From Chinchilla lanigera (taxonomy: Eukaryota; Chordata; Mammalia; Rodentia; Chinchillidae): a stretch of DNA of 64,000 bases. Shown in pieces: positions 51,160 through 62,690 of the stretch; position 1 is the first letter of the stretch; each line of letters opens with the position of its first letter. Location of the stretch: assembly GCF_000276665.1 (NCBI RefSeq), contig NW_004955466.1, forward strand, positions 6,929,204-6,993,203, written 5' to 3'. The position numbers and the translations under genes were made by a program. The notes below the pieces were generated by a model that saw nothing but the letters and a program-made list of their open reading frames with translations, had not been told where the DNA came from and made no database searches.

Positions 51160-52190
51160 CTAAATATAGTGAATATCATTTATTCTCAGTGTTTCCTTAT
51201 TGTGTAGTTGATCTCTCCGTTCCTCAGTGTGAGGTATTGGAGCCCCTAGTGTTATTGTACTACTGTCCACTTCATTCTTCATGTCTATAAATATTTTCTT
51301 TAAATACTTCCACTGTTGGGTTCATACATGCTTGTATTGTTATATCCTCTTTTATCATAAAATAATGACTTTGTTTGTCTCTCATGACAGTTTTTTCTTA
51401 CTTGAAATCTATTTAATCTGATATAAACACAGCTACCTCTGTTCTCTTTTGGACACTGTTTTATAGAATCATCTTCCATCCCTTCATTTTCTGCCTGTGC
51501 ACATCCTCAAAACTGAAACTGATCAATTGTAGGCAGCAGCATAAAGTTCATATATTTTTTTAAAATCCATTCAGCCACTTTATGTCCTTTGATTGGGTTG
51601 TTTAAACCATTTACATTCAGAGTTATTGATAGATTAAAAGTAATGATTGCTGTTTTGTATTTGTCCTCTGGTTATTTTGTAGCTCCTCTGTTCCTTTCGT
51701 CTCCTCTGTTCTCTACCCTTATGACTGGGTGCTTTTCTGGAGGGCAATTTTGATTCTTTTCCCTTTCTCATTCATGTATTTGCTATAGATTTCTTGTTGC
51801 TTTGTGGTTATTGTGGAGCTTATATAAAATATTTTATAGTTATAGTAGTTTATTTTAAATGGACAATAATTTCAGTTGCATACAAATACTTTAGAATTTT
51901 ATCACCTTATGATTCATATTCTGTCAAAATTCACTTTTTATATTGAGTATACCTTAACTTATTGTAGCTGTAGTTATTTTTAGACCATTTTAACATTTAA
52001 CATTTAACATTTACACTAGAGAGTTGAAAGATTACACATCATTATTGTAATTGGGGTATTCTAATTTGACTATGTATTTACCTCTACTAGTGAATTTATA
52101 TTTTTGTATGTTTTCATGATACCAGTTATCATTCTTTCCTTCCTGATTGAAGAACTCACTTAAATATTTCCTATAAGGCAGGTCTAGTGT
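51160..52190 (-). mobile_element. L1M-type LINE fragment, antisense (5' part of L1)
   Basis: ttgatctctccgttcctcag, aatgactttgtttgtctctc, atctgatataaacacagcta, aatccattcagccactttat, tgtcctttgattgggttg, accatttacattcagagtta, attgtggagcttatataaaa match the antisense of a LINE-1 region upstream of the reverse transcriptase. It meets a sense L1 at about 52195. Confidence 0.75.
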
Positions 52191-52769
52191 GATCACGTGA
52201 CATCAAAATCAAAAGACAAAAACAGAAGGTCTTTCCACTAAGATGATACAAGGCAGGGATACACACTCCTGTCACTTCAGTTCAGCATAGTACTGGAAGG
52301 GAGTTGAACCATAATCAGTTAGACCCTCCCCCCTCAAAAGTAAGCATCTAAATCAGAAAGGAAGAAGTGAATATATTCCTCTTTGCAGAAGATGTGATCC
52401 TGTATGTGGAAAACCTCAAATATCGCATAACAGAATCTTGTAATAGTAAATGAATTGTAATAAAAATCAGCATACAAACATCAGTGGGCTTTCTATACAT
52501 GAATAATGCTTTACATGAAAAAAAATGAAAACAATCATATAAGCTATCATCAAAAAATAAAATTTTTAAGAATAATTTTAATCAAAGAGGTAACAGATTT
52601 GTACTCTTAAACACTGATGAAAGAGACTGCAGAAGAAATAATTAAATGTTTTAAAAGTCTACTCTAAAATTATGGTAATCAGAACAGTGTAGTACTCATT
52701 AAAAACAGAAACAGAAGAATGGAACAGATAAAGTGTCTACAAAATAGATACATCCATGTAGCCAAGTGA

Positions 52770-53105
52770 GTTTTTTTTCCTGTTTAAATTTATTTATTTA
52801 TTTTTTCTTTTCTTTCTTTATTTATTTAATATTTTTATTTTTAAAGATAAAGAATGAAAACACATTAACAAACAAACAGACATAAACAAAACCACACACA
52901 AACAACAGAAGCAATACAGAGTTTCAGACAAGGTGATAGGAAATTAACGATAGTTATTCTATCACGTATTGCTATCTTCATTTTTTAAAAATATAAACAA
53001 ACACACATACATTTACAAAATAACACAAGAACAATACAAGCAATACTAAAATTCAGACAAGGTGACAGAACATTAACAATGGCTGTTGTATTACATATGA
53101 CACAG
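52770..53105 (-). mobile_element. Insert inside L1: antisense L1 3' UTR-like, with internal duplication
   Basis: A T-rich left end (52778-52840) is followed by two related units: cagacaaggtgataggaaat...acgtattgctatcttcatt (about 52926-52982) and cagacaaggtgacagaacat...attacatatgacac (about 53055-53105). The piece aattaacgatagttattc...acgtattgctatcttcat resembles 23080-23130, near the left (3') end of the antisense L1 there, so both may be the same L1 3' UTR family read in reverse. Confidence 0.5.
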
Positions 53106-53867
53106 GCATCTCGAGGATACAATGGAGGAAAGAATAGTTTCTTCAAAAATGGTGGAGGAAAAAAGAATGAAACTGGACTCTTGTCTACGCTATACACAAA
53201 ATCCAACTAAAAACACATAGAAGATATAAATATCAATATAAATATAAGGCCTGAAAATAAATATAAATATAAATATAAGATATAAATACAAGGCCTGAAG
53301 CTTTAAACTCCTAGAAAAGAACAAAGGAACAGTTTATCATTTGTCTAGGCAGAATTTTGTGTGTGTCACACTGAAAACTCAAGCTACAAGAGCAAAAAAT
53401 AAATAAATAGGACTATATCACCATGAAACCTTTCTTTATTTCAAAGAAACCATTCAAAACAAGAAAAGGCAGCCTATGAACTGGGGAAAAAAATGTATTT
53501 ATAAACCACATCTCTGGTGAAAGGTTTACACTTAAAATAAGAATTCCTACAACTCAATATAGTAACAAATATGCAAATAACCTATTAAAAATAAGCAAAG
53601 CAGCAGAACAAAAGGTACAACATGGCTAGTATTCACATGGACAGGCACTCAACATCATTGTCGGGGAAATGGGCCACAGTCAGTACAAAGTATTACTTTA
53701 GACCTGTTTGGATAGCTACTACTACAAGTTCAAGAGGTAACAAATGTTAGCAGGAATGTGAATAAAAGGGATGTTGGTGGACTTGAAGACGGGTACAGCT
53801 GATATGGAGAACAGCATGGAAAACAAACTGTCTGCAACAGATGGAAGAATAAAATGCGTGGGTTTAG

Positions 53868-53904
53868 GGTGTGTGTGTGTGTGTGTTTGTGTGTGTGTGT
53901 ATGT
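53868..53904. repeat. (GT)n microsatellite
   Basis: About 18 GT units with one TT interruption. Confidence 0.95.
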
Positions 53905-55503
53905 GATGAATTATTATTAACCCTTGTACAAAGAGATTGTGGCATTTTTCACAACATGGATGATCCTGGAGGATATTATACTAATTGAAATAAGCCAGAC
54001 CCATACATAAAAATACTGTGTGATCTCACCTTATGTGGAATCTAGGGGAAAAAAGGTCAACTGTGTAGAGGTAGAAAATAAAATGATGGTTACTGCAGGC
54101 AGAATGGGGTAGACAGAAATAGGGAGATGTGTGCGAATGGATAGAAAATAGCAGATATGTCGAATAAGCAAATCTAAGAACTCTGATACGCAACTCAAGG
54201 ACACTAATTAATGAAATTAAATTATATTAGGGACTTTTGTTAAGTAGATGTTAGCTGCACTTGGTGTACCTACAAACACCATGAGATGAGGTGATAGGTG
54301 TGTTTGTTTGCTTCACTACAGAAACCATTTTACTATTTATACGAACTGTATAACATTACATGTAAAGCTCAGATATATGCAGTAAAATTTATTTTTTTAA
54401 AAAGAGGGAATATTACACATGAATTAAATATATTGCACAGAAGAACCATCAAATACACTCCCTCAAACACAGAAAACCACTAAAGTAAAGTTCCAGTGAT
54501 ACTTTACTAGGGATCTGTTGTATATATTGATAAGCTATACTCACTGATGAATAACTGTTAATAATTTTAGGCATCCATTCTATTCATGTCATTACATTAC
54601 CAAGTAGCATATTTCAGAACAAAAAAATTGGGCTGTGAAATCAGCACTGTAGGGGACCTTAATCCACAAACATACCATCGTTTTCTTCACCTCTTTAATT
54701 ATGTTGTAGCTATCTGTATGTAGTCTTAAATTTTCCAGTTTCCTACTATATGAATCTTTAACATTAACTTCTACTTTACAGTCCTGTTTCCTGTGGTTTA
54801 GCAGTGAAATACATCATAAGATTGGATGCAAAGAACTGAGAAAATATAAATAGACCAAACAACAACTTTCATGTTCGGTGCGAGTTTTTCTCCTATTTTA
54901 GGGGCTTGAGGGAGGTTAGTTCGCTCAAGCTCTAAAATGTTTATAGCTGAGATTACTTGCAGCCGGCAGGAGCTGACCTAAAAACCAGCACCAGATATTC
55001 TATAGTCATGCAAATGAACAGAGTTCCAAGTCCTCAAAGTATGCCAAGTCTTTGCAATGAAAGAAAGGGGACTTCTTTACTGGATGTCCATGCATAATCC
55101 TGTCTCCACAACCTGTGATATCTACAGATGAGTGTAAATATCCTTGACATGTCCTGAAGGAGGGCATTAGCCAGCTTTGCCACATTTGGTAAAATCATTC
55201 ATGGACTTATGCCTATCTTCCCAGAAGTGCCATGAATTTTGCTGTGAACCGAGTACCCATTAGGTGATACAGAAAGCTGAATAAAGCAAACATATTCGGA
55301 AATGACTGATTAGATTCATATCCAGTTTATACAGTGCATATCCTAATGGAAATTCTGGGCCATGAAACAGTTATTATTACTTATTATTAAAGTGAATTAT
55401 GATGTAGGGAATAAAATTAGCCACATTTGTTGATTTTGCAATGCTTTGCTGAATTTTGGGAGGAGAAGCGGGGGATGAAGCTTATTATGAGTTAATGCTC
55501 TAA

Positions 55504-55605
55504 GGGGCTGGGGATTTAGCTCAGTGGCACAGTGCCTGCCTAGCAAGCACAAGGTTGTGAGTTTGATCCCTGGTACTGGAAGAAAAACAAACAAACAAAC
55601 AAACA
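55504..55605 (+). mobile_element. ID-type SINE
   Basis: ggggctggggatttagctca, gtgcctgcctagcaagcac, tttgatccctggtactgga, then a CAAA tail. Target duplication gagttaatgctcta (55489-55502) and gagttaatgcccta (55606-55619). Confidence 0.96.
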
Positions 55606-56281
55606 GAGTTAATGCCCTAGTTTTTTATTATTCTTTCCACATCAGAGATTTATTTCACTATAATACCAAAAAGATAAATAATTTGATGTTTTAAACTTTT
55701 GGGTAGAAATAGGACCAGAATTTTCATTTCATAAGTTAGATAAAATAAAATGTATAATGTATATTTGAATGCCTCCACAATTAAAAATGGTCTATACTGG
55801 CAAACCTTTCAGAACTTCCAATAAAAACAAAAAGCCTGCCGCAGCACACATGCTATAGGCTCACTACCACTGATCTATACTGATAAAAGGAAATTACATT
55901 TATGTATCAACTATCTTTAAACTATCTATTTAGCAATCAATGAGTATTAATATAGCAGTCCACATATCTATGTACATGTTTTATGATTTCACTGTTATTA
56001 AAAATGTAAGGAAACATCTTTTAAAATAGTATTCTATTTTAAAATAAAGTTTATGCAAATTTCTATAAGAAAATTTGGAAAACAACACTTAGAGACAATT
56101 AGCTGAGCTTCCACTTACAGCCATTTTTGCTATTAATTAAGTGCATTTTTTCTAGTCTTGTATCTCTCTGTCCTTTACCTCAATTGATTATAATTGGCAA
56201 ATTAATAGCAAGATAAAATATTTTATATTAATATAATTATAATATATAATACACTTTGGTTTTATCAAGAAAAGAATTTCT

Positions 56282-56364
56282 TTTTTAGGGGGGTATTGGG
56301 AATTGAACTCAGGACCTTAATGTTGCCAGGCAGGTGCTGCACCACTGAGCTAAATCTCCAGCCC
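56282..56364 (-). mobile_element. ID-type SINE, antisense, older
   Basis: gggtattgggaattgaact, tgttgccaggcaggtgctgc, gagctaaatctccagccc. Target duplication agaatttctt / agaattcctt. The tail is short. Confidence 0.9.
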
Positions 56365-56409
56365 AGAATTCCTTAAAAAGAAAAAAAAGAGTGTATTTCT
56401 TGATATTCT

Positions 56410-56700
56410 GTTAATCTTGGTACTTTAATTTCATTTTATAGCTGTTACCATAATAGTATAATACTTTGTGTTATTTTTTGATTTATGAGTATAAGTATTT
56501 TTTGCATGCTATTTCAAAACTTGTTTTAATTTTTTATTGATACTTTACATATATTTTTACAATTTCTATTGTTTTTGGACATCTAGTTTTTTTTACAATC
56601 TAGGATGTGCTTAATAACATTGCTGTGAATTTTATGTATGTTGCTTCTAATCTTTGGATTAATTCCCAGAAGTGGAATTATTGAGTGAAAACAATATTAA
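56410..56700 (-). mobile_element. Old LINE fragment, antisense
   Basis: cttaataacattgctgtgaa and attcccagaagtggaattat followed by tgagtgaaaac are antisense LINE 3' landmarks. The family is uncertain. Confidence 0.5.
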
Positions 56701-57188
56701 AGTGTATCATACATGAAAATCAAATAGTTGAAAAGTAATGAGTATTTATAAATAGATCAGAAATTTTATTATAATTGGCAATTTGAAAAAATGTCATAGA
56801 AATGAATCGGAAAGAAACGTAATCCTTTTCTCTCTCTTTAAGGAAAAGGAGAAAAGTAAAAAGAAAAGCTAGAGTAGCAGTGATATTAAAGAGAAAGAGA
56901 GAAGACATAGATAAAAACAGACTGCTAAAAGCTTATTATTTTGTAGCATTGGGAACTATGATAAGCTATTAATAATTTCTGTTTATAAAATAATATGCAT
57001 AGAATGTGAGATGCACCCCACCCACTGTCCCATATACAAAGAGAACCTACTGCTTTCATTCACTTGCTTCCATGCTATGTGCATTTATGTGGATTGGGAG
57101 AGTGTGGGGTATCTAAAATGAAATTACACTACATGTATAGTTTGATATTCTGGTTTTATTATTTTAGATACTTATCTCTCTATATCTC

Positions 57189-57523
57189 TGTAGTGGACCT
57201 CGCTGGTCTCTCTTTGTACCCCAGAGAGGATGGTGGTGGGGATGAGGAAAGTAAAGACAAGACACAAGAGCTGGGTCAGCTGCAGGCGACCTTTTACCTG
57301 ATCGGAAAGAGGATCTAACTTGCTGTTTATTTATACTCTTCTGTTTATTTATACTCTTGCAAAGTTAGTATCATGAGAGGTAACGTTGTCTAGTGACTAA
57401 CGACTGTAATTGTCTAGGCAGGTTGTTTTTCTCAAGACTGAGGTAGCTTGACTGCTTGAGCCACTCTGGCTCTGTCCTGCCCTCACACATGTGACCAATG
57501 TCCACCTCCAGCAGCTCCCAACA
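57189..57523 (-). mobile_element. ERV2 (IAP-like) solo LTR
   Basis: 335 bp from tgtagtggacctcgctgg to gcagctcccaaca, so TG...CA bounded. On the minus strand it starts TGTTGGGAGC, the usual head of rodent class II LTRs. It is flanked by tatctc (57183-57188) and tatcac (57524-57529), a 6-bp duplication with one mismatch; six bases is the ERV2 size. On the minus strand the unit AGAGTATAAATAAACAG occurs twice in tandem, carrying a TATA-like box and AATAAA. No viral genes remain. Confidence 0.82.
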
Positions 57524-57529
57524 TATCAC

Positions 57530-57760
57530 TTTAAAAATCTCTGCTTTGTATTGGCTGCCTAATACTTTATAATTTATTTATTCATTAACCCTTGTCTTAT
57601 TGTACTTTTTTGGGCCAATATCACTTCAGTGAGCATTTTTCTAAGTAAATTTGGCACTTTCATAATTCAAAACTATACCTACAATTGGCATTACTAGTTC
57701 AAAGAAAATGCCATGTGAAGATTTGTGAAACTCACTGTGTACAAGGATGCTGGGGTTGTC
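57530..57760 (-). mobile_element. Old L1M-like fragment, antisense
   Basis: gtattggctgcctaatactt, tttattcattaacccttgtc, tttgggccaatatcacttca, cctacaattggcattactag recall an antisense LINE 3' region. Confidence 0.5.
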
Positions 57761-59078
57761 TTATGTTTCTGTAGATGAGGTCTCCCTTAGGTTATCATGA
57801 CACTGTATAGCCCTCACGGCTGTAACTGGGTCCTGGGTCTCTGCTGCTCCTTCCTTGGACAAGTACATGGCTGTCAGACACTTCCTTGAGCCTTTCATCA
57901 AAGCCAGTAGCTAAAAGGAATTGTTTTGAGGGTCCAGAAACAGATGAATTACTTAAAATGAATTAAGCATCTATTGTGACTGTTGTATGGTGATCACATC
58001 ATGGCTCTGACCACTTCCTGCGTGAGGCGCACACTGTCTCCTACAGTCCAGTACAGTGTCTCTCCTGCTGAATCCAAGTTTCCTTGTTCTCAAGAGCTTC
58101 CCACTGCTTGTGTGGGCAAGGGAGTGGTGATAGCACTGATGCAACCTCTGTCTTTGTTTTCCTGTCTTATTTCTCTGATTACACTCTCTTTTTTCTCCGG
58201 TGGTATCATTGTCCTGAAGGATTATATCTTTTTTCTTTCTTTCCTCATTTTTATTTTAATCTGCATGGTGTGCACAGATACTTGTGTGTCTCCCTGGTTA
58301 GAGCACAGAAAGAATAAGCCACCCAGACAGTGCCTCGAGGAAGGTTTTTTTTCTCACCCGGTATATTCCTCCTGTCTTTTCCACTTTAAAACTCGCCCAC
58401 AGAAATCAAACAAAGAAAGAAGGTTGCCTGCCCTCCAAGGGCCAGCAGTGTTAGGGAAATGCCTTAACAGAAGAACCTTTTGTGATCTCTGATATTGGAT
58501 TCTACCTCATTCCCTTTATTTGGGGAACTAAGTACTCTTGATTTGGAATGGCAAATGGTTGGGTTTAGGGCATCAATGGATGGTGCCCTGAGATGAATAT
58601 GTAATTTGCATAATTTTTCAAAAAGTCATCTACATTTGACTATAGTACATACTCAGTTGCTGGACAATGTAGCTGAATATATGTGGCATCAGGTCTAGAT
58701 ATACAAAGGCTGTAACAGCGTATCTTTGCATATTGCAGTTTATTGTCATCTATCGCAGAGGGAGAGCAAAGGATAAAAGTAAAAGTTATTTTTACTTCTT
58801 TTGGTCACAATAGGAAAAGTTACAATGATAGAAGATAATAAACTTATTTGTTGAAATGAGACTTTGGGCATATCTCTTGATTTATCTTTATTCGTGTCAC
58901 TCCAGAGTTCGTTAGTACTGAATTCAGGGTGATGCTGATTTACTGTCTAGGTGACAGTGTGCCCCCGTGCTATGTGTATATAAATACAGTCATGTTTTCA
59001 GCTTGAGGTTATGCTACACGACCAATACCATTCTGAAACTGAACAAACATGGTGACAAGAAGTGCTGTAGATACTTGA

Positions 59079-59366
<288 letters not shown>

Positions 59367-60113
59367 TAGCTGAGAAATGGAAAAGTTATTTTATTTTACA
59401 GCACCAGATAGTCCTCAATATATAGTGGTGTAATATCTTTCCCTTTATGTATATTTTGGCTTTTAAGGAAAAATGATACCCTGATGATATGAATAAATAT
59501 TCGAGCCTTTATCATTTAAGATGCAAAAGGAAAAGTAAGCTGGAGGAGAAAGAAATGAACTTTAACTATACAATGACACAGTTAATTATAATACTGTCAT
59601 AATATGAGTACCAATGTATTTTCCTTTGTGTGTGTGTATTTCTTTAAAGCTGGTAAGGTTAAGCTGGTTGACTACTTTACATTCCCAACTCTCTTTAAGC
59701 CTTTCTTCTCATTTTGTAATTAATTCATAAAGCTTACTCACCATTAATTCTTTCAAAGAACACTATCTCAAAAATTAATTAGCCACAATGACATATCCTA
59801 CAAATAGGTATAGGAATACTTTACTTTGTACTGTTGCTGCAAATTTAATCTTCATTACCATTTTCTTTTTTTATTGATGAGTGTGACACAAATTTAATTT
59901 GCATAAAGAAATCTCCTAGCTCTGATTTATAGGTCACTGGGCATTGGCTAGGGTTCTTTGATTGCCAAAAATGAAATATATGTTTGGATAACTGCACTTA
60001 AGGAATTTAATCTAAAATGATTGCCTGTCTTTAGAGAAGTATTTTGAAATAACTGTTCTTTCTTTCCACTACCCCTTAAATAAAACTTTTGTTGCTGTTA
60101 ACATGGATGGAAG

Positions 60114-60230
60114 GGGGGCTGGCGATTTAGCTCAGCGGCAAAGCGCCTGCCTGGCAAGCGCAAGGTCATGAGTTCGGTTTCCGGCACCGGAGAAAAACCA
60201 AAACCAAAAAAAAAAAAAAAAACAAAACAA
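60114..60230 (+). mobile_element. Young ID-type SINE
   Basis: gggctggcgatttagctca, aagcgcctgcctggcaagcg, gagttcggtttccggcaccg, then an A-rich tail. Perfect 14-bp target duplication aacatggatggaag at 60100-60113 and 60231-60244. Confidence 0.96.
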
Positions 60231-60759
60231 AACATGGATGGAAGCCATCAAACCAAGAGCCAAATTAATGTCTGTACTGTAGCGATATAGAAATGAAATA
60301 ATTAAGTCAGTGTGATTCCTACTCAGGATTCTAGGAGAAGATGAGTAGCAGGAGTGGTATTTGTGTTGGCTGTATTATAACATCAGATCTATATTTGAGC
60401 AACATTTCCAGCTTATAGTTTTGTTAACAAATAGTCATTAACATCAGACTAAACACAGAGTCCCTGTGCTCAGATCCTTTAAGTATGAATATTATGTGAA
60501 ACACAAACAGCAGAAGACAGGGATGGTTATGGCAGAAGTCGCCACGTATAAACTTTCTTACTCCTTCATTAGGGGGTTCAGAGTCCATTTGGCCTCAGCT
60601 CTACTTTTAGAATTTCAAGCTCTTTATTTACAAGCAGCCAGTTGGGTACTAAAATTTTTCAGGTTTGAAGTGTCCTCCCCACTCTGCAAGATTACCAAAG
60701 CCCCTACCCACTGTCATTAGTCTGTGGGACATGTTTTATTTGTTGGTGTCTGCCTCCAA

Positions 60760-60860
60760 ACCCATTGCTTATACTGTGTCTCATTTGATGTTCATAATAG
60801 CCCTGTGAAATAAACCAGGCAGTTATTCTTCAGGGCCAGAGATTAATATTAAGTGGCCAA
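60760..60860 (-). repeat. MIR remnant
   Basis: tgtctcatttgatgttcata, atagccctgtgaaataaacc, gggccagagattaatattaa match reverse-complement MIR. Confidence 0.6.
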
Positions 60861-61479
60861 CCGACAGTTTTGCAATGCAACATCTCAAACAAACACAATT
60901 AAAACAAATCACCAGTAGAAAATAAATTTTGATTCTTTAAAACGAGTTCATCACAAAGCTCTGTTGCCTTTTTTCCTCTTGCACACACAAATGAACTCAC
61001 ATCTCATTAGCGAGGAGAAATGTGTGCACATACCAGTGTGGATGCCTCTCCTAGGAAGACAAGCTAGAGACAGATGACTCGTATTTCTGTTTTGTTTTAT
61101 CTTGTTTTAATGGGACCTTGGAATGAATGAAAGATGGGCCTATCTCCGCAGGTACTGGTGTGCTAAGTTACATCAAATGGCTTCTTCCTTTTATAATCTG
61201 TTCCCTTTTACAGCGTGTGTCACTTTTTTATAATCTCAGCCCTGTTGCTTTTGATGGATTGTTTCAATAACTTGGCAAATTGTGGGAACAGGGTGTATTG
61301 TCAGTGTCACTTTATTCTCAGAAAAAAAAGGAAAAGAGGAACTGTGCGAAAATGTTTTCCAATGACTAGTAATATAAATGACCCTTTTGAGAGCCTATTT
61401 TAAATAGCCAGAAACTTGAGCAATATTTTACATAATAGTGTAAATACATAACAGTGGTATTAAATGTTCACAACCCACA

Positions 61480-61640
61480 AATAAGGCAATATATTCCCTA
61501 TTTCATCTATGAGGAGGTTGAAATTCTAACACTGGTACTGACAGTTGACAGGTAAGTTATGGGTCTTCCTGGATTTGATTCCCTCTCTGCTGATTCTAAA
61601 TCCTGGACTGTTATAAACTCTACCACATTGCTTTAGCTTG
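61480..61640 (-). repeat. MIR remnant
   Basis: ctatttcatctatgaggagg, ttgacaggtaagttatgggt, cctggatttgattccctctc match reverse-complement MIR. Confidence 0.6.
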
Positions 61641-62153
61641 TCAATGCAGCTGCATTTTTTTCTACAACCATATTTCACAGATAAACTCATACGTAGAGCT
61701 TCTCAGTTACTCACTCACTTTATTCCACATTGATCTTTTCAAAGAAAATATTTTGTTCTTGTTGCTATTATTGTAAACATTATTACACTGAATGTTTTTT
61801 GTCAATTGTACAACCAAAATGATATTCTTAGTATGCTGGGAATCACATAACCCTCCTAGTCACTGGATAAGAGCATGCTCTTGGTAAGTAAAGGAAGCAG
61901 ATGTTGACCCTAAGTTTCCAATTCTAGTTACATGACTTTGTGGGATGGTTCAGTGGAGAGGTCTGCATAGTGTGCAATTTTTAGTGTCATCAGAGGAAGG
62001 AAAAGGACAGTTCTTTAGCTATCAGCATTGATCTCTGTTAGGGAAAAGTGAGATGCCTGGTAAGAAAACAGGTCCTTTGAACCATCTTTAAACTCTTCTG
62101 TGTAAAAATTCTGGAGCAGTAGCTACCAATTTCACCCAAAAACTAGAGCTGGG

Positions 62154-62690
62154 GTTGGCCAACTTTTTTTCATCAAGGACCAAAGGGTAAGTATTTTGGA
62201 CTTTGTGGACCACTCTTATTAACTACTCCACATTGTCAGTATACTATGAAAGCAGCTCCTTTAACCATGACAGAATGTTCTAGACTTGCTTAGATGACAG
62301 GAGTTTATTTCTCTCAGTTTTTAGGCTGAAAAGTCCAAGACCAAGTTCCCAGACACTTGGTTTTCTGGTGTGAGCTCCCCGGGTTGCAGATGACCATTTT
62401 CTCAATGTATCTTCACATGGTAGAGACAGGAGCAAGCAAACTCTCTGATATCTCTTCTTTTAGGGGCATTAATCCCATCATGATGGCCCCACCCTTATGA
62501 ACTCATCTAAATGCAATTATCTTCTAAAATCCATGACATTGGGAGAAAGCTTCAACATATGAATTTGGGAAGGGGGACAAAATTCAACCCACAGGAGCAG
62601 CCATAGATAATGTGTTAGTAAATGAATATAATTGTGTTTCAATAAAACATCCTTTACAAAACAAGCGGCTGTCTATGGGCCTTCAGCACA
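62154..62690 (+). mobile_element. MER-type TIR transposon fossil, split by an insertion
   Basis: The left part (62154-62256) reads ggttggccaacttttttt, gtaagtattttggactttgt, actatgaaagcagc. The right part (62596-62690) reads agcagccatagataatgtg, tgtgtttcaataaaacatcc, acaagcggctgtctatgggc. It is the same family as 21075-21399. The two parts become contiguous when 62257-62595 and one copy of agcagc are removed. Confidence 0.72.
62257..62595 (-). mobile_element. MaLR/MLT-like LTR inserted in the TIR element
   Basis: Reverse-complement pattern: gaagtttatttctctcag-like segment (ggagtttatttctctcagtt), gaaaagtccaagaccaagtt, gatgaccattttctcaatgt, tcttcacatggtagagacag, ggcattaatcccatcatgat, ggccccacccttatgaactc, cttcaacatatgaatttggg. 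Flanked by agcagc (62251-62256, 62596-62601). TG...CA ends are not conserved. Confidence 0.65.

Larger units (their letters stand above)
52195..54430 (+). mobile_element. L1 ORF2 3' half and 3' UTR, interrupted
   Basis: Sense L1: ttcagcatagtactggaagg, tcctctttgcagaagatgtg, atcctgtatgtggaaaacct, caaacatcagtgggctttct; after an interruption at about 52770-53105, gaaactggactcttgtctac, gaactggggaaaaaaatgta, then taattgaaataagccagacc and a 3' region to about 54430. Local additions include an AT minisatellite (about 53235-53295, with aaggcctga repeated 44 bases apart) and a (GT)n run at 53868-53904. Confidence 0.82.

Noticed and set aside
57983..58492. 169-codon ORF with a hydrophobic stretch
   Set aside because: The hydrophobic part comes from a T-rich tract. 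No family resemblance and no gene context beyond the KCNH5 intron.
58700..59060. Another Tigger/MER DNA transposon
   Set aside because: Some words look similar, but I could not find paired inverted ends or a TA duplication.
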